From assembly GCA_024640585.1 (NCBI GenBank), contig JAHEEQ010000107.1, forward strand, positions 1 through 8,861: a DNA stretch of 8,861 bases. Reading direction: 5' to 3'. A model generated the notes under the pieces. The model saw nothing but the letters and a program-made list of their open reading frames with translations, was not told where the DNA came from and ran no database searches. This DNA is from Micrococcales bacterium (GTDB lineage Bacteria > Actinomycetota > Actinomycetes > S36-B12 > UBA5976). This document shows positions 1 through 6,364 of the stretch, piece by piece. Positions within the stretch are counted from its first letter, which is position 1, and each line of letters opens with the position of its first letter. The position numbers were made by a program, and so were the translations under genes.

Positions 1-121
1 ACCACGTGGGGCTCAGTGTGCCTGTGTGATGCCTGTTTGCTCTCCAGCGCAAGACTTCTGGCAGTCTTGAATCTTTGCATCTGGCAGGTATAACAACAGG
101 TCGCATGCTTCTTTGAACGTC
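1..121. repeat. Left copy of a 121-bp terminal inverted repeat
   Basis: The first 121 bases are, base for base, the reverse complement of the last 121 bases of the window; identity stops at position 122. The outermost bases carry the 8-bp palindrome CCACGTGG (2-9). An internal hairpin is present with arms CAAGACT (50-56) and AGTCTTG (63-69) and a 6-base loop. The inner edge coincides with the end of the LysR gene, whose stop codon lies at 120-122. The repeat may be the true end of an element, or the first bases of a longer inverted repeat (for example two opposed IS copies) where the assembly stopped. Confidence 0.97.
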
Positions 122-1043
122 ATTTCGTTTCAACCTTCAGTGCAAATGGCCCTTCACGTAAGTTGTTGATTAAGAACTTTAAGCAAAGTTGCAATTTTGG
201 TGATTGATTAATTCGTGCGGCAGTTGTTGCAAACATCGCCGCTGGCTCATAGTAGTCAGGCAATAGACGAACAAGACGACCTGATTTCACTTGGTTGTGC
301 ACATCCCAACTTGCCAGAAGCACGATACCCTTACCATCAAGCGCCCAGTTCCTCACAATGTCGCTATGGTTTGAACCCATGGTGCCACTAACTCGAACAC
401 TTTCTGAGCCACGTGGCCCATGCAAACGCCATGTGCCAAAGGTCTGATGCCGTTCCCTGTAAAGCAAGCATTCATGTTGTGTTAACTCTTGAAGTGTTTT
501 GGGTTCGCCGTGTTTCTTGATGTATTCGGGCGATGCAACCAACATGCGAATGTTATTCATCACGGGGTGTGCAATCAAATGAGGTTCGTTTACCTCGCCC
601 ATACGCACGTCAATGTCGATACCTTCGGCAAGTAGGTCTACCCGTCTATCAACAAGTTCCAACCACACATCAAGTTTGGGGTGTGTTTCTTTCAATTGGT
701 CGAGGATGGGGGACAGATGGTTTCGTCCCAGCCTCAAGCTAGTGCTTATTCGCAGCGTTCCAGTTAACTCCTTGGCGGGAGATGGTGCAAGGTCTGTCCA
801 TCCTTCAGCCGCTTCCAATACTCGGCTTGCCCAAGCGTATGCCGCTTCACCAGACTCACTGATTTGCACACGTCGAGTCGTTCGGTTGAACAAACTCACG
901 CCCAATGCCTTTTCAAGATTGGCAATGCGTTTCGTGACGTAGGCGGGAGAAATGCCAAGTTCAGTAGCGGCGGCAACAAAACTGGAGCGTTTTGCGGCAC
1001 AGCAAAACACTTGCAGGTCTAAGAGATTCCAGTCTTTATTCAC
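120..1043 (-). CDS. LysR-type transcriptional regulator (CrgA-like)
   Basis: A 307-residue protein of normal LysR length. Residues 1-65 form the winged HTH: the run ELGISPAYVTKRIANLEK, then LGVSLFNRTTR and an ISESG wing, is typical of the family. The rest is the periplasmic-binding-protein-like effector domain, including the segment TLRISTSLRLGR followed by LDVWLELVDRRVDLLAEGIDIDVRMG. The start is GTG at 1043; a stop lies directly upstream in frame, and no clear Shine-Dalgarno is visible. The gene is divergent from the TRAP/oxidoreductase/AroQ operon, the usual arrangement for a LysR activator of a catabolic operon, so it probably controls that operon in response to its substrate or an intermediate. 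The effector is not predictable. The stop codon falls at the inner edge of the left terminal repeat, so the gene is complete but ends exactly where the repeat begins. Confidence 0.93.
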   Translation of the reverse strand: MNKDWNLLDLQVFCCAAKRSSFVAAATELGISPAYVTKRIANLEKALGVSLFNRTTRRVQISESGEAAYAWASRVLEAAEGWTDLAPSPAKELTGTLRISTSLRLGRNHLSPILDQLKETHPKLDVWLELVDRRVDLLAEGIDIDVRMGEVNEPHLIAHPVMNNIRMLVASPEYIKKHGEPKTLQELTQHECLLYRERHQTFGTWRLHGPRGSESVRVSGTMGSNHSDIVRNWALDGKGIVLLASWDVHNQVKSGRLVRLLPDYYEPAAMFATTAARINQSPKLQLCLKFLINNLREGPFALKVETK

Positions 1044-1168
1044 TTATTGGAAATTTTAAATGTCATGTTCTTTGAATTGTATAACTGGTTGTTGATTGTA
1101 TCTTTCGTCTTGCTCAAGTCTTGAAGCAAGACCGTGAAAGCAATACATCAACTCGTAGGAGACAAATC
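1044..1168. promoter_or_regulatory. Divergent control region between LysR gene and TRAP operon
   Basis: This 125-bp spacer separates the two divergent units and must hold both promoters. A perfect 8-bp inverted repeat, GTCTTGCT (1107-1114) and AGCAAGAC (1125-1132), encloses a smaller CAAG/CTTG dyad (1115-1118, 1120-1123). ATTGTAT occurs twice as a direct repeat (1076-1082 and 1095-1101), 19 bp apart start to start, about two helical turns. A ribosome binding site AGGAG (1157-1161) precedes the TRAP start. The dyad and the direct repeats are candidate LysR sites; which of them is bound cannot be told from the sequence. No strong consensus sigma-70 promoter was seen, which fits activator dependence. 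Confidence 0.6.
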
Positions 1169-2164
1169 ATGAAACGTCTGTTTATTAAAACCATCCTCGC
1201 AACAGTCACATTGGTCGCTGTGGGTGTTGCATCCGCACAAGAGAAAACAATCAAGTTTGCAACCCAGAACCCCGTGGGGCACCCCGTGACCATGGGCATG
1301 GACAAATTCAAAGAAATCGTCGAGAAGAACTCTGGCGGAAAAATCAAAGTCAACTTGTTTCCAGGTGGCACATTGGGGAGCGACCAAGCCAACGTATCTG
1401 CCTTGCAAGGTGGTGCCTTGGAAATGGTGTCGTTGAACTCAGGTATCTTGGCTTCTCAAGTCAAGGATTTCAGCGTTTATGACTTCCCGTTCATGTTTGC
1501 TAACTCAAAAGAAGCGGATGCAGTGGTGGACGGCCCATTCGGTAAAAAGATGCATGCCAAGTTGGAAGAAAAAGGCATGGTCGGTTTGACTTACTTCGAG
1601 TTGGGTTTCCGAAATGTGACCACCAGCAAACGAGCCATCAAAAAACTTTCAGACATTGAAGGGCTGAAGTTGCGAGTGATACCTAACCCAATTAACGTCG
1701 ATTGGGTCAAAGCGTTAGGCGCGAATCCAACACCACTGCCATTTCCAGAAGTCTATGCAGCGTTGGAGCAGGGGGCGATTGATGGTCAAGAGAATCCATT
1801 GACTGTCATTAATGCCAACAAGTTCTATGAAGTGCAAAAGCATGTTGCTTTGACCAACCATCAATACAACCCCCAATCGGTGCTCATGAGCAAGAAGTTC
1901 TGGGATGGCTTGTCTGCTTCTGAAAAGAAGATTGTGAGTGATGCTGCAATTGATGCCACTGCCTACCAACGCAAGCAAGCACGTGACCAAGTTTCTGTTG
2001 CTTTGGAAAACTTGAAGAAGAATGGCATGCAGGTCAGCGAATTGCCCCCCTCCGAAATGGCAATCTTGCGAGAAAAGATGAAACCAGTTATCGCCAAACA
2101 CGGCGAACCAATTGCCGCAACCGTTGCTGAATTGCAGGCGGAACTCGCCAAACTGCGTAAGTAA
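1169..2164 (+). CDS. dctP: TRAP transporter periplasmic substrate-binding protein, DctP family
   Basis: A 331-residue DctP-type solute receptor. The ATG at 1169 is preferred over an upstream ATG at 1121 because AGGAG lies 7 bases before it and a clean signal peptide follows: a KR-containing N-terminus, a hydrophobic core, and probable cleavage after ASA (residue 23). Family hallmarks are GFRNVTTSKR (R148) and the LRVIPNPINVDWVKALGANP block with the carboxylate-binding arginine at R169, then FPEVYAALEQGAIDGQENP. It would bind an organic acid in the periplasm and pass it to a DctQ/DctM permease. Neither membrane subunit is in the window, so the protein is an orphan here and must rely on subunits encoded elsewhere. 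It is the first gene of the operon controlled by the divergent LysR gene. Substrate unknown; a sugar acid or quinate-like acid would suit the downstream enzymes. Confidence 0.93.
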   Translation: MKRLFIKTILATVTLVAVGVASAQEKTIKFATQNPVGHPVTMGMDKFKEIVEKNSGGKIKVNLFPGGTLGSDQANVSALQGGALEMVSLNSGILASQVKDFSVYDFPFMFANSKEADAVVDGPFGKKMHAKLEEKGMVGLTYFELGFRNVTTSKRAIKKLSDIEGLKLRVIPNPINVDWVKALGANPTPLPFPEVYAALEQGAIDGQENPLTVINANKFYEVQKHVALTNHQYNPQSVLMSKKFWDGLSASEKKIVSDAAIDATAYQRKQARDQVSVALENLKKNGMQVSELPPSEMAILREKMKPVIAKHGEPIAATVAELQAELAKLRK

Positions 2165-2174
2165 TTACGCCACT

Positions 2175-2198
2175 GCACGAGCACTCTGATGCTCGTGC
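2175..2198 (+). promoter_or_regulatory. Intercistronic hairpin after the TRAP binding-protein gene
   Basis: A perfect 9-bp stem, GCACGAGCA (2175-2183) and TGCTCGTGC (2190-2198), has a 6-base loop. What follows is C-rich rather than T-rich, so it is not a classic terminator. Such hairpins after binding-protein genes often stabilise the upstream mRNA or partly attenuate, giving more receptor than downstream enzyme. That role is inferred here. Confidence 0.7.
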
Positions 2199-2262
2199 CC
2201 CTCCCCAAATCTAAGTTAATTCACTTGAAGTGAAGCCCCTGCTGTGGGCGGAATAAAAACGT

Positions 2263-3318
2263 ATGAACAAAACACGTATTGCTGTTGCAGGTGCTGGCTT
2301 AATTGGCCTGCGTCATATTGAAGAAATTCAAAAGAGCGAGAAAGAAACATTGGCGTCCATTGTTGACCCTTCACCGAAAGCGGCAGAGTTGGCTAAACAA
2401 ATGGGTGTGGCAATCTATCCATCCCTTGCAGGGTTATTCGCAAATGACAAACCTGATGGTGTCATCTTGGCAACGCCAAACCAAATGCATGTGAGCCAAG
2501 GCTTGGAGTGCATTGCCGCAGGAGTTCCTGTGTTGGTTGAAAAGCCCCTTGGAGATACGGTCGAATCGGCTCAACGTCTAGTTGATGCAGCCGAAAAGGT
2601 GAACCATAAATTATTGGTTGCTCATCACCGACCCCATAGCCCCATTCTTCACAAGGCGGTTGAAATCATCAGGTCTGGTGTGTTGGGCTCCATCGTCGGA
2701 GTCATGGGCAGCGCCGTGTTTTACAAACCAGATTCCGACGGCTATTACGATGCTCCGTATGAGTGGCGAAAAATGCCAGGCGGTGGGCCCATCCTAATTA
2801 ACATGATTCATGAAGTTGGGAATCTACGTGCGATGGTTGGTGAAATCGTTGCTGTGCAAGCCTTCTCTTCCAATGCAACTCGTGGTTTTCAAGTTGAAGA
2901 TACCGTGTCGATTAACTTGCGTTTTGCCAATGGTGCGTTGGGGTCATTCTTGCTTTCGGATACAGGTGCCTGTGCGAGAAGTTGGGAGCAAACTTCACAA
3001 GAGAACAAGTCATATCCAACATATACAGATGAAGATGCTTATGTCATCGTCGGTTCAAAAGGTTCACTTTCAGTTCCAACCATGCGACTGAAGACCTATG
3101 CAAATGATGCAGACCGCTCATGGTGGAAACCTTTCGAGTGTTCGCAAGTTGAACTTGAACGTGCTGACCCTCTGGCACGTCAGATTGAACACTTCGGGAA
3201 AGTGATTCGGGGCGAGGCTGAACCACTTGTCAGTGGTCGTGATGGTCTGCAAAACTTGCGAATCACCGAGGCAATTTCTGAAGCCGCCAAAACTGGCCAA
3301 GTCGTTGAGATACCATAA
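2263..3318 (+). CDS. Gfo/Idh/MocA family NAD(P)-dependent oxidoreductase
   Basis: A 351-residue cytoplasmic dehydrogenase. An N-terminal Rossmann fold carries GAGLIG (residues 10-15) and an acidic D35 at the end of the second strand, which favours NAD over NADP. The family signature EKP lies at residues 93-95. The C-terminal domain has GGGPILINMIHE (173-184), with H183 in the place of the usual catalytic histidine; the commoner DxGxHxxD pattern is here N-M-I-H-E-V-G-N, seen in one subfamily. Members oxidise or reduce sugars, cyclitols and sugar acids. The start is ATG 2263, with GGCGGA about 10 bases upstream. It sits 98 bp after the TRAP gene and 18 bp before the AroQ gene, which supports one catabolic operon. 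A polyol or hydroxy-acid dehydrogenase acting on the imported solute is the simplest reading; the exact substrate is unknown. Confidence 0.93.
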   Translation: MNKTRIAVAGAGLIGLRHIEEIQKSEKETLASIVDPSPKAAELAKQMGVAIYPSLAGLFANDKPDGVILATPNQMHVSQGLECIAAGVPVLVEKPLGDTVESAQRLVDAAEKVNHKLLVAHHRPHSPILHKAVEIIRSGVLGSIVGVMGSAVFYKPDSDGYYDAPYEWRKMPGGGPILINMIHEVGNLRAMVGEIVAVQAFSSNATRGFQVEDTVSINLRFANGALGSFLLSDTGACARSWEQTSQENKSYPTYTDEDAYVIVGSKGSLSVPTMRLKTYANDADRSWWKPFECSQVELERADPLARQIEHFGKVIRGEAEPLVSGRDGLQNLRITEAISEAAKTGQVVEIP

Positions 3319-3336
3319 ATTCACAAAGGAATTGAA

Positions 3337-3771
3337 ATGAAAATTTTGATGTTGCATGGCGTTAACCACAGCATGTTCGGCAAGCGAGACCCTGTTCAAT
3401 ACGGAACTATCACCCTTGATGAAATCAACGCAAGTCTGAAAAAACTTGGTGCTGAATTGGGCACAGAAGTTGACTGCTTCCAAACGGACAGCGAAGGCGA
3501 TATGTGTCATCGAATTCACAAAGGTTTTATTGATGGTGTCGACGCTGTTTTGATTAACGCTGGGGCATGGACGCACTACAGTTATGCCATTCGTGATGCA
3601 CTGGCGATACTTATTTGCCCTATCGTTGAGTTGCACATGTCCAACATTCACGCACGTGAAGAATTTCGGCACAAATCTGTTTTCGCTGAAATCGTTAAAG
3701 GTCAAATTTGCGGATTTGGTGCGGACAGTTATTTGTTGGCATTAAGAGCCGCAGTTTCTGCAATCAAGTAA
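3337..3771 (+). CDS. aroQ: Type II 3-dehydroquinate dehydratase family protein
   Basis: A 144-residue protein, the normal length for type II dehydroquinase, which forms dodecamers and interconverts 3-dehydroquinate and 3-dehydroshikimate. Catalytic positions are kept: N10, R17 and Y22 in the lid region (FGKRDPVQYG), N74, H80 in INAGAWTH, H100 in ELHMSNIHARE, and R111 in FRHKS. Deviations from the housekeeping enzyme are GVNHSM where GPNLN is usual and QTDSEG where QSNHEG is usual. A strong AAGGA precedes ATG 3337 by 6 bases, and the gene is tightly coupled to the oxidoreductase. The LysR/TRAP/dehydrogenase context suggests a catabolic paralogue (quinate, shikimate or a related cyclitol acid) rather than the biosynthetic AroQ. 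The fold is near certain; the substrate is not. Confidence 0.9.
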   Translation: MKILMLHGVNHSMFGKRDPVQYGTITLDEINASLKKLGAELGTEVDCFQTDSEGDMCHRIHKGFIDGVDAVLINAGAWTHYSYAIRDALAILICPIVELHMSNIHAREEFRHKSVFAEIVKGQICGFGADSYLLALRAAVSAIK

Positions 3772-3817
3772 TTAAGAAAGTGGGGGGGCGCTTCGGCATT
3801 GCACCTACACAAGAAGT

Positions 3818-3852
3818 TTTGCTTGATGAGGGAACTCATCAGGTAAAGCAAA
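3818..3852 (+). repeat. Stem-loop in the operon trailer
   Basis: TGATGAG (3824-3830) and CTCATCA (3835-3841) form a perfect 7-bp stem closed by a GGAA tetraloop. Outer arms TTTGCT (3818-3823) and AGCAAA (3847-3852) can extend it past a 5-base bulge. It lies between the aroQ stop and the terminator at 3873. It may be an mRNA 3' stabiliser or a first, weak terminator, since an A-run follows on this strand and a T-run on the other. Confidence 0.6.
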
Positions 3853-3872
3853 AAAATGTTCAATCATTTTTT

Positions 3873-3909
3873 ATAGGGGTGGCTGTGTCTCCAGTTCACC
3901 CCTATTTTT
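3873..3909 (+). terminator. Rho-independent terminator of the TRAP/oxidoreductase/aroQ operon
   Basis: Stem ATAGGGGTG (3873-3881) pairs perfectly with CACCCCTAT (3897-3905), with a possible inner CTG/CAG extension in the loop, followed by a T-run (3905-3909). It closes the metabolic block; the AT-rich accessory region starts just after it. Confidence 0.85.
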
Positions 3910-3942
3910 ATGGACAATTAACATTGCACATGATTGAAATCA

Positions 3943-4707
3943 ATGACTTGTTTTTACTCTCAACCAACATGCACCTCCAAGATAACCAAAGAGCATGTAA
4001 TTTCTAATTCAGTATTGAAGGCCGTTTTTGGAAATCCAATTAGAAATAAAATTTCAGCAGACCATCTTGGCACCAAAGTCTTGATTGATGCAGAACCCGT
4101 CGTAAAAGATGTTTGTAGTTATTGCAATAACTTTTCACTCTCTCCATATGATATCGCTGGAGTTTCTCTAATAAACCAATTGCACAGTCATGACGCAACT
4201 GGTCTTCGTCTACAAATAACCAATGAGACATTTGGGTGGATACTAAAAACCCATCTTAATTATTTTCGTATTATTAAAGACGCTGAAGCAGAAAAGGCAT
4301 ATCCAGTTTCGCAACGCATCAAAGACGGGCTAATTCAAAAACAATTTGTGCCACACGACCAATTTAGATTGTATGTGGAAGGTTGGGAGGGGGAGCCATT
4401 TTTTTGGGATGCAGAAGATGACCGAAGGATTCATTGGTTTCAATATCGCAGCATACGCTTTCGAGCACAAAAAATTGTTCTCTCTGAATTGCGAATTAAA
4501 ACGCTGACAACATGGATTCTGATTCCATCCAACAACGACTACGACTCATTTGATGAGCGGGTTGATTCAGTAATGCGGGAGATTAAAAAAGATTTTGGCT
4601 TTAGCCTTCAACATGTAGATGTTGGTCAAACTATTTACGATGGCTTTCTTGACGTATTCCGCATACTTTCAATCAATGAAATTAGGAAATTTATCATCAG
4701 AAAATAG
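3943..4707 (+). CDS. HNH-endonuclease-like protein, function unknown
   Basis: A 254-residue protein whose first 70 residues look like a zinc-binding HNH (treble-clef) nuclease module. It has C3 and C10, then TKEHVISNSVLK with E17-H18 in the place of the first catalytic histidine, and DVCSYCNN with C58, C61 and N62 forming the second zinc knuckle. The remaining ~185 residues are AT-rich in coding, show no domain I recognise, and contain several Trp/Phe-rich segments (GWEGEPFFW, IHWFQYRS). ATG 3943 starts just before the first Cys; TTG 3934 would add three residues. No good Shine-Dalgarno is seen for either. It stands alone on the plus strand after the operon terminator, with composition unlike the metabolic genes, which suggests horizontal acquisition. 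Similar stand-alone HNH proteins occur in defence and mobile regions, but a specific role is not supported here. Confidence 0.72.
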   Translation: MTCFYSQPTCTSKITKEHVISNSVLKAVFGNPIRNKISADHLGTKVLIDAEPVVKDVCSYCNNFSLSPYDIAGVSLINQLHSHDATGLRLQITNETFGWILKTHLNYFRIIKDAEAEKAYPVSQRIKDGLIQKQFVPHDQFRLYVEGWEGEPFFWDAEDDRRIHWFQYRSIRFRAQKIVLSELRIKTLTTWILIPSNNDYDSFDERVDSVMREIKKDFGFSLQHVDVGQTIYDGFLDVFRILSINEIRKFIIRK

Positions 4708-4836
4708 CATAAAAGATGTAGGAACTCAATTTTCACCGATTCTTTGTCCCTTTACGAACGAACATCATTTGGATTCGAGGGGGGTATTTGGTTTTCCACT
4801 GTAGGTTATGCGGATATTCAAGCATGCGTCCTTTGT
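4708..4836. other. Intergenic segment, no convincing gene
   Basis: This lies between the HNH gene (+) and the small basic ORF (-), whose 3' ends converge. No terminator with a T-run was found. The HNH reading frame continues open for about 40 codons after its TAG stop, which is probably chance. Confidence 0.5.
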
Positions 4837-5088
4837 CTATCGGTGATGTTTTGAAGTTCCGCCCACTTTACTTTTCAGAGCCGTGTTTTCCCCCATAAGC
4901 GTTCGACGTTTTGGGAGTTCCACCAGAGCCATCACTGGCCCCATGTATGGCTTTCGTTTCTTCCCCTTCAAGGGACGGTTCGGCACGGCTTTCCCACCTA
5001 CGTGGACTGCTGTTGGTGCTTCGGCTTGGGCTTGCTTGCTGAGTTCACGCTTTCTCATGACGTGGGGCACAATTTCTGACGCTTTCAT
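4837..5088 (-). CDS. Small basic hypothetical protein (uncertain)
   Basis: An 83-residue Lys/Arg-rich ORF with basic clusters VMRKRELSK, PLKGKKRKPYMG and LPKRRT; no domain recognised. GAAAGG lies 6 bases before the ATG, a usable ribosome binding site. An inverted repeat, GTTGTC (5104-5109) and GACAAC (5122-5127), sits just upstream. It is downstream of the recombinase-fold gene on the same strand, about 145 bp away, so it could be cotranscribed. An overlapping plus-strand ORF (4883-5104) has worse composition (Phe/Trp/Ser-rich) and no Shine-Dalgarno, so the minus-strand reading is preferred. It might be a small DNA-binding accessory protein, or not a gene at all. Confidence 0.4.
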   Translation of the reverse strand: MKASEIVPHVMRKRELSKQAQAEAPTAVHVGGKAVPNRPLKGKKRKPYMGPVMALVELPKRRTLMGENTALKSKVGGTSKHHR

Positions 5089-5103
5089 TTCTGACCTTTC
5101 ATA

Positions 5104-5127
5104 GTTGTCAGAAAGTATTTAGACAAC
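5104..5127. repeat. Inverted repeat upstream of the small basic ORF
   Basis: GTTGTC (5104-5109) and GACAAC (5122-5127) are perfect 6-bp arms, 12 bp apart. The repeat lies 15 bp upstream of the minus-strand ATG at 5088, where a repressor or recombinase-fold protein could bind. Short enough to be chance. Confidence 0.35.
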
Positions 5128-5233
5128 GCTCAGTGACCAGATTCCAGACACGCAGTTGACGTTCTAAGGTCACCGGTAGGCTCTTAAAAGGTTTTCGGAA
5201 AGTCCACACCAAGCCCTCGTTCAACCATAACGT

Positions 5234-5833
5234 TCAGGCGCAGGTGGTTTGCTCTGCTTCCTTCAAGATACGGTAGATGGTGGACACCCCCAGGCCTGAC
5301 ACCTTGGAGATGGCACTGACCCCCATGTCCCTTGAGCGCAGAGCCAGAATCATGGCAATCGTTTGCTTGCATTCGACACGTGGACGTCCTAACGTTTTGC
5401 CTGAGCATTGCGCCTTGAGCATGCCAGCCGTGATGCGGAAGGATGCTTGACGTGTTTCATGCTCCTTTAGGTATTGAATGACCTTCATGGCCATTTCACC
5501 CTCTGAGCCATAGGTGGAAATCTTCTGGTTGTGAAAGTAAACCCCGACACCGTGCCGATGCAACTCATTGAGCACGGAGAGGAAGTGAGACAGGCCACTT
5601 GCAAAGTAGGCAAGGTCTTTGACAAGCACCAGTTCGATGCTCTTGGACTTGGCTAAATTAAGCATTTGGTTGATACCATAAATGCTCGAAGCAGATTTCG
5701 TCCAGATATCTACGTCAGAGAAACTACGCACAACTCGGTAGCCCATGTAGTTGGCATAGCGCATGAGTGCTTCGTTTTGGCTCGGGATGTCTTCCCCGTT
5801 TGGAATGTCGTTGGCGTATACGGCGACTCGCAT
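5234..5833 (-). CDS. Serine-recombinase (resolvase/invertase) fold protein lacking catalytic residues
   Basis: A 199-residue protein with resolvase/invertase layout: N-terminal catalytic-fold domain (about 1-125), linking helix, and a C-terminal helix-turn-helix (about 150-195, GRPRVECKQ followed by GVSAISKVSGLGVSTIYRIL). The usual Y-A-R-V-S is Y-A-N-D-I (residues 6-10), so the nucleophilic serine and its neighbouring arginine are gone. In the D-x-S-R-F-A-R-S segment it reads DLAYFASG (73-80), so two catalytic arginines are Tyr and Ser. The E-R of the E-helix is E126-T127. D73 and R133 remain. The HTH is intact and the reading frame is clean, so it looks like a maintained DNA-binding protein rather than decay. 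A near-consensus AGGAGGTC (5843-5850) precedes the ATG. It may act as a repressor or architectural protein, or be a partner of an active recombinase elsewhere. Confidence 0.85.
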   Translation of the reverse strand: MRVAVYANDIPNGEDIPSQNEALMRYANYMGYRVVRSFSDVDIWTKSASSIYGINQMLNLAKSKSIELVLVKDLAYFASGLSHFLSVLNELHRHGVGVYFHNQKISTYGSEGEMAMKVIQYLKEHETRQASFRITAGMLKAQCSGKTLGRPRVECKQTIAMILALRSRDMGVSAISKVSGLGVSTIYRILKEAEQTTCA

Positions 5834-5864
5834 TAATTGACCTCCTTCGAAAATGGCGGCCCGG

Positions 5865-5889
5865 ACTATACGGCCGATATGGCGGTATA
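5865..5889 (-). promoter_or_regulatory. Inverted repeat and putative promoter of the recombinase-fold gene
   Basis: TATACGGCC (5867-5875) and GGCGGTATA (5881-5889) form an inverted repeat with 8 of 9 pairs around a 5-bp centre. On the minus strand the -10-like TATAGT (5865-5870) overlaps its proximal arm. ATGGCGG also occurs twice (5853-5859, 5879-5885). Resolvases often bind dyads at their own promoter, so this is a candidate autoregulatory or res-like site; binding is inferred. Confidence 0.5.
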
Positions 5890-5924
5890 CGAGGAAATAT
5901 TTTGCGTATAACTAATTGGGCCTA

Positions 5925-6347
5925 TTAACCCTTTAACCACTTTTCGATGAGTTCCACTTGCGCTGGTTGCAAACCCACCCTTGGCTCGCATGCGATTAAA
6001 TTTGGACAATTTTTTGGGAACTCGAATTTCGAATCGTCGAGCGCAATCCAATCAGTGACACCGTAGTCTTTAACGTATCGGGAAATTTCCATGAATCGTG
6101 CGTAGGCACCAATAAATACAGGGCCTGTTACGTTGACCACTAATTCGCCAAGTCCAGATGGCAGGAGTTGCACTATTTCTTGTATTGAATGGGTGTGACG
6201 CCAAGAACTGGAAATGACCACCTCACATTTGCGCTGGTGGGGTTTCAGACATTCAGTTAGCAGGTGAAATTGTATAAACCGCTCATCCATATGTTGAGGG
6301 AAAGTGGAGTGTCCCACACCGTCAAAATCCAAAAATATGGTCTTCAT
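5925..6347 (-). CDS. Small HAD-like protein (RNA-repair-associated HAD type)
   Basis: A 140-residue HAD-fold protein without a large cap. Motif I is FLDFDGVGHS with D7 and D9; motif II is VISSSWR (serines 46-48); an R-x-x-E-I-x-x-Y segment around residues 84-91 and motif IV ALDDSKFE with D104-D105 complete a plausible phosphatase active site. This compact form resembles the HAD domain known from Swiss-army-knife RNA repair proteins, and is also common as a stand-alone gene in phages and plasmids. The expected activity is phosphate-ester hydrolysis on a nucleotide or nucleic-acid end; the substrate is not known. It follows the 142-aa gene by 17 bp on the same strand, suggesting a two-gene unit. 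No clear Shine-Dalgarno precedes the ATG, which fits translation linked to the upstream gene. Confidence 0.78.
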   Translation of the reverse strand: MKTIFLDFDGVGHSTFPQHMDERFIQFHLLTECLKPHQRKCEVVISSSWRHTHSIQEIVQLLPSGLGELVVNVTGPVFIGAYARFMEISRYVKDYGVTDWIALDDSKFEFPKNCPNLIACEPRVGLQPAQVELIEKWLKG

Positions 6348-6364
6348 GTGTCAATTATGAGAAA

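Noticed and set aside
13..123. A 36-codon outward minus-strand ORF in the left repeat, whose ATG overlaps the LysR stop (ATGA)
   Set aside because: The right copy of the repeat lacks this ATG, the other two frames on that strand also stay open across the repeat, and no Shine-Dalgarno or family match is visible. It could be part of a longer gene outside the window, which cannot be judged here.
613..942. Plus-strand 109-aa ORF within the LysR gene
   Set aside because: Antisense shadow of the LysR gene, with Ser/Arg-rich composition and no motif.
63..1125. Shared 9-mer AGTCTTGAA in the terminal repeat (63-71) and the TRAP upstream dyad (1117-1125)
   Set aside because: A single 9-bp match between two hairpin regions is not enough to call a common binding site.
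3118..3705. Minus-strand 195-aa ORF across the oxidoreductase/aroQ junction
   Set aside because: It lies antisense to two well-supported genes and has no Shine-Dalgarno or family features.
4708..4833. Continuation of the HNH reading frame past its TAG stop for about 40 codons, possibly readthrough or a broken longer gene
   Set aside because: The segment shows no recognisable domain and no readthrough context; an open stretch of this length is expected by chance.
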